Of a stretch of 64,000 nt of DNA, positions 10,099 to 19,793 are shown piece by piece (the stretch's first letter is position 1; each line of letters opens with the position of its first letter). A program made the translations under genes and the position numbers. Source of the stretch: Balneolaceae bacterium (lineage in GTDB: Bacteria > Bacteroidota > Rhodothermia > Balneolales > Balneolaceae); the NCBI GenBank assembly GCA_007134085.1, contig SLLL01000009.1, positions 34,667 to 98,666 on the forward strand, given 5' to 3'. The notes below the pieces were generated by a model that saw only the letters and a program-made list of their open reading frames with translations, made no database searches and was not told where the DNA came from.

Positions 10099-11019
10099 TT
10101 ATGCGTTATTTTTTCGTGTAATTTTGCGTGTCCAGCTGAATGCCACCCCTGTCATTATGATAAGCATTGCTGCGATTGACAAAGCTGCCGGAACCTCATT
10201 AAAAATAAGGTAAGCTGCAATAGCCGCGATTACAGCTTCTGAGAGAATCAGTGTTGATAACAGAGTTGGTGATACATATTTAACCGCATAGTTCATAGAA
10301 CCATGGCCAATGATTGTAGGCCCAATTGCGAGCCCTATTCCTACTAAAAGTGCAACCCCACTGATGTATGGCCATCCACCCGACCAAATGATCGCAAGTA
10401 AAACACATGTTATCGCAGCGTAGAGATACACGTAAAAAACGTAATCAATCCATTCTGTATGTTGCCTTATAGTTCGGCCAATCAGAAAATAGACTACAAA
10501 TATTATTGCAGCAGAGAATGCGAGAATATTCCCAAGTAATGCATTTGGAAACATTCCTGCTTGAGTATCATCTGAAATTCCAAGCAGTACAGACCCACTA
10601 AAGGCAATAAAAACCCCAATCCACACTAAAGGCCTGAAACTCTTTTTGAAGATGAGGCTTTCAGCAACAATTAACATCACGGGATGGATGGTTACCAGCA
10701 CCGAAGCCGATGCAACTGATGTGTAGTGGAGTGACCAGATCCAGAGTGAAAAATGCAGGCCGAGTGATACTCCCGCAGCAATTAACCAAATTGGCTTGGC
10801 ACCATTCTCTTTCAATTGTTTCAGTGGCAATCGTTTAGGCAGCCAGAATGGAATAAGAAAGAGTACCGCAAAAAAGGTTCGTAAGGCTGCAAGGGTAAGT
10901 GCTTCTACATCGGTTGCAAAGCGTACCAGAATTGGGGCAAAACCAAATGTTAATAACCCAACTATGAGCAATAATGTAACCTTAGCAACAGGCGTATCTG
11001 AGTTGGTGTAGGTATTCAA
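10099..11019 (-). CDS. EamA/DMT family transporter
   Basis: ten hydrophobic segments, two EamA repeats. Confidence 0.88.
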   Translation of the reverse strand: MNTYTNSDTPVAKVTLLLIVGLLTFGFAPILVRFATDVEALTLAALRTFFAVLFLIPFWLPKRLPLKQLKENGAKPIWLIAAGVSLGLHFSLWIWSLHYTSVASASVLVTIHPVMLIVAESLIFKKSFRPLVWIGVFIAFSGSVLLGISDDTQAGMFPNALLGNILAFSAAIIFVVYFLIGRTIRQHTEWIDYVFYVYLYAAITCVLLAIIWSGGWPYISGVALLVGIGLAIGPTIIGHGSMNYAVKYVSPTLLSTLILSEAVIAAIAAYLIFNEVPAALSIAAMLIIMTGVAFSWTRKITRKNNA

Positions 11020-11025
11020 ACTGAA

Positions 11026-11433
11026 TTACCGTATCCGGTCCATCGATTTTACAAGGTCTTCGTCTTTTTTAATCCCTCTGCCTGCAAGCCAAAGCATCAG
11101 CAAAGCCAGAAAAACGAAAAGAGTACCCACAACTTCCCAAAGCAAGTAAGCCCCAAAACCTCCGAATGAAACTATTATCCCTCCTATAGCAGCTAAGGCC
11201 ACAATTTGAAGATACGTTGCTGACTTAACCACAGTGAGCTGTTTTGCCCTGTTACTGTAAAGAAAAATCGCTGCAACGCTGATAAGCATAACAAGTGTAA
11301 GCGAAGTTGCCAACCCCCACCCTATCCATTGGGCAGGGTCTGCCATCGCACGGCTGTAGAGTGAAGTAAAAAAAACAGCGAAGTTAAAAATTGCAGCAGC
11401 AAGCAGATAGAGTGTTTGCGGACGTTGTATCAC
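11026..11433 (-). CDS. DUF4293 family membrane protein
   Basis: MIQRPQTLYLL N-terminus, four TM segments, RGIKKDEDLVKSMDRIR C-terminus. Confidence 0.8.
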   Translation of the reverse strand: MIQRPQTLYLLAAAIFNFAVFFTSLYSRAMADPAQWIGWGLATSLTLVMLISVAAIFLYSNRAKQLTVVKSATYLQIVALAAIGGIIVSFGGFGAYLLWEVVGTLFVFLALLMLWLAGRGIKKDEDLVKSMDRIR

Positions 11434-11535
11434 AATGTGGTTTATTTAGTAATCTGTTCTGATTAGATTGCCAAAAATAAGAAATTTTGAACAGACCGTA
11501 CATTGTAAGATCTGCTCAAAAATTTTAAGAAGTGG

Positions 11536-14500
11536 CTATCTCAAAGATGCAATTCGTTTCGATACAGAATCGAACGTTGAGTAGATAACCGGTACTACAA
11601 CAAGTGTAAGAAAAGTGGCAAACGTTAAGCCGCTGATAATTGCAATACCCATTGGCCCCCAGAAAGCTGTGTTTTCTGAACCAATTTGGAATTTTGGATC
11701 GAAGCTGGTAAAAAGCTCAACAAAATCGATGTTGATTCCAAATGTGAGCGGAACCAAACCTAAAATGGTAGTTAAAGCTGTAAGAATTACAGGACGGAAG
11801 CGGATTAAACCTGCCTCGATAATTGCATTCTTTTTACTAAGCCCCTTTTCTGTTAACTGTTTCACATAGTCCAGCAATACAATGTTGTTCACACAAACAA
11901 TACCGGCAAGGGAAATTATCCCGATAAAGGTCATCAATCCAAACGGTGTTCGGGTAAGAATAAGGCCAAGCAACACTCCAATAAGGCTGAGGCCAACAGC
12001 GGTTAAAATTATCAGCGGAGATACAATGCTGTTGAACTTTGCAAGCATTACAAGGAATATCAGGGCAAAGCCAACCAATAATGCAGTTGTTAAAAATCCG
12101 AACGCCTCATCCTGATCTTCACTCTCACCCGTGTACTCCATTGTGTAGCCCGGTGGCAAATTCTGCTGGTACTCTGCAAGCACTTCCTGTGCTTTTGCCA
12201 AAACTTCCGGGCCGCTAAAGCCGGGCGCTGCCTTTCCGATTACTGTGGCAGTTCTTGCAAGGTTTAACCGAGTGATGTTACCCAAGCCTGAACCTTCTTC
12301 AAATGTTGCCACAGATACCAGAGGAACGCTTGTTCCCATCTGAGTTCTGATATTGAGGTTTCTCAGGCTTTCAAGATCCTGCCTGTCTTCGGAGCGTAGC
12401 CGAACTATAATATCGTACTCATCTTCACCATCGCGCCATTTGCTTGCTTCAAGGCCGTTGTTTGCAATACGAATGGTTTGTGCGATATCCGCCATGCTTA
12501 ACCCAAAACGGCTTGCAGCTTCATAATCCACGAGGATTCGGTACTCCGGCAGACCGCCGCTCACGTTATTTCGTACATCCACAAGGCCCGGCACAGTGTT
12601 CGATGTTGATGCATCGATCAAAATTTGTGTGATATCCTGCGTTATCCGAACAATTTCGTCGAAATCATCGCCTGAAACTTCAATATTAACGGGATCTCCG
12701 GTTGGCGGGCCTATCTCTTCACCCTCTATACTTATAATGATATCGGGTATATCGCGAACAACTTCCCGCAATTTGGTAAGCGTAGCAGCTGATGGCTCTG
12801 CCCTGTCTCCAAAATCAACCAGATTTAGTGTTATCCGGGATAGTTCCGGGCTTTGGCCACCTCCACCAAAGAATGGATCACCGGCCACACCAACATTTGT
12901 CTGTACACTTTCGATGTTTGCACGAACTTTCTCATCACTACTGATTAGTTCATAGATACGCTCCTGAGCAGATTTAGCGATCTCGTTGCTCGCATCTACG
13001 TTCATGCCTATCGGGCCCTCAAGTTCCACTATGATGCGGTTGGGGTCGGTTTCCGGGAAAAATTCCACCCCTGTTGGTGCAAAGCCAAACATTGCGAAGA
13101 TAGCAAAAAGCGATGCAACTACAGAGTTGAGCAGCAATGCCCTGTTGTCAGTCAAAATGAGATGTTTCTGCGATTTACGGAACAGCCCAAGCGTACCAAC
13201 CACAATCAGCAGTATCGGTACCGACATCAACACAACCCAAACAGTAGATGTTACTGAGGTAGAAATAGATACTATCAAAAGAATAGAGGCATTTATTAAC
13301 GCAAGTATAAAACCAACAACTACTGATACTTTACCCCCTCTGAATATTGCCTCGAGAAAATGAACAATCACCAATATGAATCCAAGTACGCCGAAGAATG
13401 CGGCTAAAGGCAACACTATGCCTGATGCCGGAGAAAATATTCCTATCACACCACCAAGGATAGCAAGCAGCAGTGCCAATGTAAGGCTGCCCAATGCAAG
13501 TGTATTTCTAAGCATTGCAAATCTTGGCCTGTAGTCGCGTTTTAGCAATGATCTCATCATCACTTTGTAATACTGCAGAACTCTGGGCAAAGTGCGGTTC
13601 GTAAAAATTTCTGACAACGGTTTGATGAGAAACTTATATGAGAGGTAGAAGAACGCTACAGCCAGAATGGTTACAAACAGGGTTGTTAGATTAGCCATAC
13701 CAATCGCTACAGCAAGAAACACGATAAGGCCAATGCTTAACCCTTTTACAAAGGCAGATTTCTTCTGCTTTTTCTCATGATCGAGCTTCACAAGGTATGC
13801 GGTTAACACCGGATACAGCACAAGCGCTACAAAAAGCGAACAGATTAACACAATAATCAGTGTCATGGGCAAATAGCCCATAAATTGCCCAATAATTCCC
13901 GGCCAGAATGTCATCGGGATGAATGCGGCAAGAAGTGTAGATGTGGCTGCGATTAATGCGTAGCCAACTTCATCTGTGGCGAGTTTGGCCGCTTCGAACC
14001 GTTCGTAACCCATTTCGCGGTATCGGTAAATATTTTCTACCACCACAATGGAGTTATCCACCAGCAATCCTAAAGCAATAATTAAACTGAATAATATAAT
14101 GAAGTTCACCGTTTGGCCCGTAGCTGCAAGCACAATGAAACCAACTAGAATGGATAATGGAACCGCTGTACCCACCAAAATTGCGTTTCTTACACCAAGA
14201 AAGAATACGAGCACCAGCACCACAAACAGCATACCGCTTATGATACTATTTTCCAGGTCAGAGATGAGCTGAACCACATCCTCACTTACATCACCTGAAA
14301 TAACAACTGTAGTGCCTGAGGGAAGTGCAAACTGATCAACCACTTCCAAAACTTCGGTTGCCGTATCAAGTATGTTTACGCCCGGACGCTTTTTAACATT
14401 TAGGCTAATTACCTGATTATCCTGGATCTCTTCATCCGGCAGGTCAATTTTTCTGCCATTATCTTCAATTTTGTAAGCCCGCAGCCGTGCATAGCTTTCA

Positions 14501-15315
14501 CGTTCTTTAAATCCAAAAACAACCTCTGCAACATCGCGCATATAAACCAGGCCGGGGCTAAGCGGGCCCTCTCCCATAGGCCGGGCAACTACAAGGTTTT
14601 CTATTTCTAAGGGGTCATCAAACTCACCGCTTACCCGAATCAGATAACTCATCATATCCACATCAACGGTACCGCCGGGGATGGTAAGATTTTGCCCCTG
14701 AATTGCATTAACCAGCTGCCCGAATGAGAGGCCGTATCCGTTCAGTGCAGCAAGGTCAACATTTACTTGTACTTCGCGCTGAGTACTACCAATCACTTCT
14801 ACTTCCCTAATACCGGAAAGTGCTTCAACTGCATCTTCAAGCCGTTCGGCAACTTCTGTAAGCCGTGAAAGCGGATAGTCAGCCGAGAGGTTTATCGTCA
14901 TGATTGGAAAATCATCCAGATCAATCTCTATAATAAAAGGATCCTCAGCATCCGGCGGGAGGTCTGTTCTGGCAAGATCAACCCGTTCACGCACACGCTG
15001 GCTTGCCTCGTTTATGGGCACATCCAGATCGAACTCAACAATAACGCTGCTAAAACTTTCTGTAGTTGTAGAGCGGATATCTTTCACACCATTGATGCCT
15101 TGCAGTTCTCGTTCAATCGGCTGGGTTACAAGTGATTCCATATCCGCTGGCGAAATACCGGGATAGATGGTATTTACGATAAAAATGGGGATTTCTATAG
15201 CTGGGTTCGACTCTTTAGGGATGGTGCTGTAGCTGTACGCCCCCGCAATCACCAAAATTGCTGTAAGTACAATAATGGCAGTTCTGTTCTTTAATGTGAT
15301 TTCAGTTAATTTCAT
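11536..15315 (-). CDS. RND efflux permease (AcrB/HAE1-like), enlarged
   Basis: ALGLLVDNSIVVVENIYR motif, two RND halves, 1259 aa with an extra central hydrophobic region. Confidence 0.93.
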   Translation of the reverse strand: MKLTEITLKNRTAIIVLTAILVIAGAYSYSTIPKESNPAIEIPIFIVNTIYPGISPADMESLVTQPIERELQGINGVKDIRSTTTESFSSVIVEFDLDVPINEASQRVRERVDLARTDLPPDAEDPFIIEIDLDDFPIMTINLSADYPLSRLTEVAERLEDAVEALSGIREVEVIGSTQREVQVNVDLAALNGYGLSFGQLVNAIQGQNLTIPGGTVDVDMMSYLIRVSGEFDDPLEIENLVVARPMGEGPLSPGLVYMRDVAEVVFGFKERESYARLRAYKIEDNGRKIDLPDEEIQDNQVISLNVKKRPGVNILDTATEVLEVVDQFALPSGTTVVISGDVSEDVVQLISDLENSIISGMLFVVLVLVFFLGVRNAILVGTAVPLSILVGFIVLAATGQTVNFIILFSLIIALGLLVDNSIVVVENIYRYREMGYERFEAAKLATDEVGYALIAATSTLLAAFIPMTFWPGIIGQFMGYLPMTLIIVLICSLFVALVLYPVLTAYLVKLDHEKKQKKSAFVKGLSIGLIVFLAVAIGMANLTTLFVTILAVAFFYLSYKFLIKPLSEIFTNRTLPRVLQYYKVMMRSLLKRDYRPRFAMLRNTLALGSLTLALLLAILGGVIGIFSPASGIVLPLAAFFGVLGFILVIVHFLEAIFRGGKVSVVVGFILALINASILLIVSISTSVTSTVWVVLMSVPILLIVVGTLGLFRKSQKHLILTDNRALLLNSVVASLFAIFAMFGFAPTGVEFFPETDPNRIIVELEGPIGMNVDASNEIAKSAQERIYELISSDEKVRANIESVQTNVGVAGDPFFGGGGQSPELSRITLNLVDFGDRAEPSAATLTKLREVVRDIPDIIISIEGEEIGPPTGDPVNIEVSGDDFDEIVRITQDITQILIDASTSNTVPGLVDVRNNVSGGLPEYRILVDYEAASRFGLSMADIAQTIRIANNGLEASKWRDGEDEYDIIVRLRSEDRQDLESLRNLNIRTQMGTSVPLVSVATFEEGSGLGNITRLNLARTATVIGKAAPGFSGPEVLAKAQEVLAEYQQNLPPGYTMEYTGESEDQDEAFGFLTTALLVGFALIFLVMLAKFNSIVSPLIILTAVGLSLIGVLLGLILTRTPFGLMTFIGIISLAGIVCVNNIVLLDYVKQLTEKGLSKKNAIIEAGLIRFRPVILTALTTILGLVPLTFGINIDFVELFTSFDPKFQIGSENTAFWGPMGIAIISGLTFATFLTLVVVPVIYSTFDSVSKRIASLR

Positions 15316-15359
15316 AGCTTACTATTGCTCAGATATTTTTGGGCTTTTTCGCAGGTTAT

Positions 15360-16478
15360 TTAGAATGATGCTACAGGCCTGTCTGCTGCACGTAATCTCT
15401 CTGCCCTTTCCAGGTTGCTTTCATTGGCAATCACATTAAGCTCATCGCCGGCACTGAGTGTACGCATTCCGGAAACTACTACTTCATCGCCTAATTCAAT
15501 GCCTTCCACTATCTGGATGAGCGCACCTGACGCCAGCCCTGTTCTTACCTCAACCAGTTCTGCCACTTTTCTGCCATCGCTTTCGGCTGAGCGAAACACA
15601 GACACACCCTCTTCATCCCGTAAAACAGCTGTTCTTGGGATAATAATTACATCGGTAAGCGTAGATCGCTTTACCCTAAGGTCAACCACCATGTCCGGCT
15701 TAATGCGCTCTTCAGGGTTATCAAGTTCAACTTCAACGGTAAACGTGCGGGTGTCCGGATCAATCACATTTCCGGCATGGCTTACGCGGCTCTCAATTAC
15801 ATCGCCGCCAAGTGCCCGAATTCTGATTTCTACCTCAGACCCCTCACCAATTTCACCGGCAAAGCGATCAGGAATACCTGCGACAACACGAACCCTGCTG
15901 GTGTTCACTAACCTAACAACGGGCATACCGGGGTTAATGAGCTCTCCCGTTCTTACCATCCTGTCTTCAATTCTGCCATTGAAAGGTGCTTCTATGTTAG
16001 AATCCTGCAGCATTTTTTCGGCCTGACTCAGCTGGGCTTTTGCCTGGTCACGCTGGGCTCTTGCGCTGCGAAAATCCTGAGTGCTGATAATTGAATCTGC
16101 ATAAAGCGCTTCAAGGCGATTGAATGTATCTTCAGCGAGTTCGTAGCCGGTTTTTGCAGCGTCGAACTGTGCCTGAATCACCCTGTCATCGAGCCGGGCA
16201 ATAACGCCGCCACGCGGTACGCGATCACCGCGGTTACTGATGGAAAGTATGCGGCCGGAAACTTCTGCCGAGATGGTAGCATCTTCAAGAGCCTCAACCG
16301 TTCCCGTAAGCCTGATAAAATCTTCAAAATCACCCTGCTCAATCGTTACCGTTTCAACCGGCATCAGCCTTACGCCATTATTATTATTATTATTGTTTGA
16401 TTCTGCTTCTCCATCACACGATATCACCGCGATTGATAGAAGAAAAAATATTCCTAATGTTGTCCCTTTTTTCAGCAT
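15360..16478 (-). CDS. RND efflux periplasmic adaptor (lipoprotein)
   Basis: lipobox AVISCD, biotinyl-lipoyl halves, membrane fusion fold; next to RND permease and TolC-like genes. Confidence 0.92.
   Translation of the reverse strand: MLKKGTTLGIFFLLSIAVISCDGEAESNNNNNNNGVRLMPVETVTIEQGDFEDFIRLTGTVEALEDATISAEVSGRILSISNRGDRVPRGGVIARLDDRVIQAQFDAAKTGYELAEDTFNRLEALYADSIISTQDFRSARAQRDQAKAQLSQAEKMLQDSNIEAPFNGRIEDRMVRTGELINPGMPVVRLVNTSRVRVVAGIPDRFAGEIGEGSEVEIRIRALGGDVIESRVSHAGNVIDPDTRTFTVEVELDNPEERIKPDMVVDLRVKRSTLTDVIIIPRTAVLRDEEGVSVFRSAESDGRKVAELVEVRTGLASGALIQIVEGIELGDEVVVSGMRTLSAGDELNVIANESNLERAERLRAADRPVASF
16377..16394. repeat. (ATT)6 trinucleotide microsatellite
   Basis: attattattattattatt; encodes most of the Asn7 run just after the adaptor lipobox. 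Confidence 0.95.
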
Positions 16479-16508
16479 TTGAGTGGTTCTTTGTGATTTA
16501 TAAAAATG

Positions 16509-18101
16509 TTAGTCGTTGAGTATGGGTTTACCGATTGCTTTTTCGTAATTGCTGAGTGCAACCAGATAGTCGTAAACAGCAGAGAGGTAATTAACCCTAC
16601 TTTGGTCCAGCAGGGATGATGCCTGCCGTTCCTGTAGTGGCGTTCCTACCCCCTCTGCCAATCTGGAAAGAGCAAACTCGTAGTTAAGCTGTGCCTGCTC
16701 AATATTCCGCTCCTGGCTTTGGATACGTTTCAGGGCATTTTCAAGATTTCTTACCGCCTGCTCAATCTCCAGATACACGGCATTTTTTTGAAATTCACGA
16801 TCTATCTCTGCCTGTCGTATCGCTATTCTGCTCTGTTCAACACGCATTCTGGTTTGGAAGCCATTGAAAATTTGCCAGCTAAATTGAATACCAACAGCCA
16901 CAGCCGGGTTCCAGTATGAGTTATCAAAAAAGCTGCGTGTTTCTGATGTAAACGTAAAATCCTGTCCCTCAACCGGGCTCACAGAAACTCTGTTTGATGG
17001 CACCTGCCCGATGTATGCAGCATTTGCGAATGCACTAACTGTCGGCAAAAAGCCCGCCCTTGTGATATCCTGCTCTACATTTAACAGGTCGATTAGCCCT
17101 TCACTTTGACGGATATCGGGGCGCAGTTGAAGAGCCATTTCATAAGCCATTTGTGCGTCAAGTGTTTCGGGAAGCATGCTATCGTTATACTCAAGGACTC
17201 CTCTTAGATTCAGTGTAGTTCTGGTAGGAATACCCAATTGCAATGCAAGATTTTTTATGGCAAGTTCTGCCTGATTTTCAACCTCGATAAGGCTTGTTTC
17301 AAGGTTTACAAGTTCAACCTCAGCACTTACACGGTCAAACTTAGAAAGTACACCAGCCTGCACAGCTTTCGCCGTTTCATCAACCGTTTCCCTCAGGCGC
17401 TCTACACTAGCCCTAATTACGTTAACCTGTTCTTTCGCAAGCAGGGCTGTATAAAACGAAGTGCGGATTTGGTCAGCTACTGTCTGTTGGTCGAGCTTTA
17501 CCTGCTCTTCATTTAGTTCTCTTATCTGACGGGCTCCGCGAATTGCAGCAAAGGCAGCACCGTTATAAATGGTTTGGTTCAGCGATAAGCCAAACTGAAA
17601 CTGATTCTCAACTGCGAATGGGTTACTGCCATCAAGGCCCGGTGGTGTGATACCCGCCTCCTCAAAACCAGCCTGCTGCCGTTCAAAAAACTCATCAATA
17701 GAGATTGGCTCTGTAGCGGGATTGCCATCGGTACGGGCTGCTTCGTTGTATGCCAGCCACTCTAAGGCACCCAATGTTTCAAATAAACCGCCTGCATCAG
17801 AACCAGCGAATGGGTTTGGTGTCTGTAAATTACGTGTATAGTTTCCTGATGCACTCAACTGCGGATAAACAGACCCCCATGCTTCGCGAATCTGAGCTTC
17901 TGCATTGTCTATATCAAGAAGCCCCCTTCTCAGCATATAATTATTTACAAGGGCTATCTGCAGAGCTTCTTCAACAGTGATTGTAATCTCATCAGGTAGT
18001 TCACCATTCTGCATATAAACCGGCTGTGCATTTACCTGTAGAACAGATATCACTGCAATAAAAAGGGCTGAAAGCAGAATTATTGGTAGTGGATTTTTCA
18101 T
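16509..18101 (-). CDS. TolC family outer-membrane efflux protein
   Basis: two OEP repeats, signal peptide, operon context. Confidence 0.92.
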   Translation of the reverse strand: MKNPLPIILLSALFIAVISVLQVNAQPVYMQNGELPDEITITVEEALQIALVNNYMLRRGLLDIDNAEAQIREAWGSVYPQLSASGNYTRNLQTPNPFAGSDAGGLFETLGALEWLAYNEAARTDGNPATEPISIDEFFERQQAGFEEAGITPPGLDGSNPFAVENQFQFGLSLNQTIYNGAAFAAIRGARQIRELNEEQVKLDQQTVADQIRTSFYTALLAKEQVNVIRASVERLRETVDETAKAVQAGVLSKFDRVSAEVELVNLETSLIEVENQAELAIKNLALQLGIPTRTTLNLRGVLEYNDSMLPETLDAQMAYEMALQLRPDIRQSEGLIDLLNVEQDITRAGFLPTVSAFANAAYIGQVPSNRVSVSPVEGQDFTFTSETRSFFDNSYWNPAVAVGIQFSWQIFNGFQTRMRVEQSRIAIRQAEIDREFQKNAVYLEIEQAVRNLENALKRIQSQERNIEQAQLNYEFALSRLAEGVGTPLQERQASSLLDQSRVNYLSAVYDYLVALSNYEKAIGKPILND

Positions 18102-18175
18102 AAATAAACTGTGACTCTGAATTTAATTTTTTTGAATCAACTGAGTATTACGTTGATCTAATTTGATAGTTTCAA

Positions 18176-18844
18176 CTAATTTTTTGACTGATGGTCATTT
18201 TTTATGCCTGTTGCAAACAGATGGATTAAACCATGTATGAGGGTATCCAAGCTGAAGTTCACCTCATCAAGAATTCTCATGTGATTACGCTTTTGTTTCA
18301 AAAAAGCCATGTTCACCACGCCCTTTGAAGCACCCCAGATAATTAGCGCAAGTTCATGCGGTTCGAATGTACTTTTTATAGAACCATCCTGCATGCCAAT
18401 TTGCAAAGCACGGACAATGTAGGTCATAGCTGCTTTCGCACTCTGCTCACAACGATCAACAAGCTCGCTTTTAGCTACAAGTTCATCATTTAAAATGTTT
18501 TCGTAGTAATTAAAGGCATGAAAATAGACGGGATTTGTTTGAACAAACTGCAGGTAAACCTCTCCAATTTTTTCAATAAGCTCCATCCCTGAAACCTCAA
18601 GCAGCAATACTTTTGCCATTTCTTGGTTAAGAAGTTTTGATCCACGTTCACAAATGCCAAGATATATTGCCGATTTGCTTTTGAAGTGTATGTAGAGTGT
18701 GCCTTTACCCACTTCAGCCTTTTCGGCTATTTCGTCCATCGTTGTGCCTTCAAATCCCCTCTCAGCAATAATTGCCTCTGCAATATCAAGGATGTGCTCT
18801 TTTCGGGCATTTTTTTCACGCTCTTTCCGGGATAATTTTTGCAT
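18176..18844 (-). CDS. TetR/AcrR family transcriptional regulator
   Basis: N-terminal HTH (IIAERGFEGTTMDEIAEKAEVGKGTLYIHFKSKSAIY). Confidence 0.93.
   Translation of the reverse strand: MQKLSRKEREKNARKEHILDIAEAIIAERGFEGTTMDEIAEKAEVGKGTLYIHFKSKSAIYLGICERGSKLLNQEMAKVLLLEVSGMELIEKIGEVYLQFVQTNPVYFHAFNYYENILNDELVAKSELVDRCEQSAKAAMTYIVRALQIGMQDGSIKSTFEPHELALIIWGASKGVVNMAFLKQKRNHMRILDEVNFSLDTLIHGLIHLFATGIKNDHQSKN
18181..18202. promoter_or_regulatory. putative TetR operator B
   Basis: TTTTTGACTGATGGTCATTTTT; inverted repeat TGAC-N5-GTCA about 85 bp upstream of the tolC-like start. Confidence 0.65.
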
Positions 18845-18845
18845 A

Positions 18846-18866
18846 AAAATGACTAACGGTCAAAAA
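18846..18866. promoter_or_regulatory. putative TetR operator A
   Basis: aaaaatgactaacggtcaaaaa; same inverted repeat directly upstream of the tetR start. Confidence 0.68.
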
Positions 18867-19022
18867 TTGAATATCAGTCAGAAAATTAAACTTTATTCAG
18901 TTTCGTTCCTATAATTTGAATTTTTTATTTCCCCGAAATTGAATGTTTATAATATCCCAAAATGCAGATCCATCGAACGTAAATTCCTTCCGCTTCGTTG
19001 AATCACCAAAACAACATTATCT

Positions 19023-19793
19023 ATGAAAATTTCTCTACTTATTCTTTTTATCGTTGCACTTTTCACAACTGCATCAGTTGCTCAGGAAAGAATTACCGAT
19101 GAGGCTGAAGCCCGTGCTATTTTTGAAGAGGTTGATGACCGCCGTAATTCTATTCAGTCAGAAACATCGGTTATGGAAATGGTAATTACCGATAACCGCG
19201 GCCGAACACGCAGCCGCACTATGCAGTCATGGATTAAGAATAACGGAGATGACACCAGTAGCCTGATCGTATTTTCTGCACCCGGCAATGTTCGGGGTAC
19301 AGCATTTTTATCTGTAAATGAAGGTGGTAGTACCACACAACGCCTTTATCTACCATCCGTTGGACGTATCCAGACAATCGGCTCAGCCGAACGAGGCGAC
19401 CGCTTCATGGGCAGTGATTTTACGTATGAAGACCTTGGTGATCAAAATCCCGATGATTACGAATTTGAATGGCTTGAAGAGCACGAAGAAATCTTTCTGA
19501 TTAAAGCCAATAAGCCCGATTCTGATCAATACAGTTACGTTAAATTTGAAATCATCATAGAGACGTATGCCCTTAGAACGGTTCATTATTTTGACTCTGA
19601 AGGAAATCAGATAAAGCGCCTCGAAGCAGAGCAGTTCGAAAAAATTTCTGAAGGGCTTTGGAGCCCAGCTAAAATGACGATGTTTGACCTAAGAGAGGAT
19701 CGTAAAACAGAAATTAGCTGGAGCAACCGTGAGGTTAATTCCTCAATTGAAGAGTGGCGATTTTCTGAAAGAGGGCTGCGGCGGGGAATCTAA
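19023..19793 (+). CDS. outer-membrane lipoprotein-sorting protein (LolA-like fold)
   Basis: signal peptide; FMGSDFTYEDLGDQNPDDY motif typical of the family. Confidence 0.85.
   Translation: MKISLLILFIVALFTTASVAQERITDEAEARAIFEEVDDRRNSIQSETSVMEMVITDNRGRTRSRTMQSWIKNNGDDTSSLIVFSAPGNVRGTAFLSVNEGGSTTQRLYLPSVGRIQTIGSAERGDRFMGSDFTYEDLGDQNPDDYEFEWLEEHEEIFLIKANKPDSDQYSYVKFEIIIETYALRTVHYFDSEGNQIKRLEAEQFEKISEGLWSPAKMTMFDLREDRKTEISWSNREVNSSIEEWRFSERGLRRGI

Noticed and set aside
11615-14272. Several + strand ORFs of 74-125 aa
   Set aside because: Antisense shadows within the RND permease gene
15415-16026. 203-aa + strand ORF
   Set aside because: Antisense to the well-supported RND adaptor; low-complexity Ser/Thr-rich composition typical of a shadow ORF
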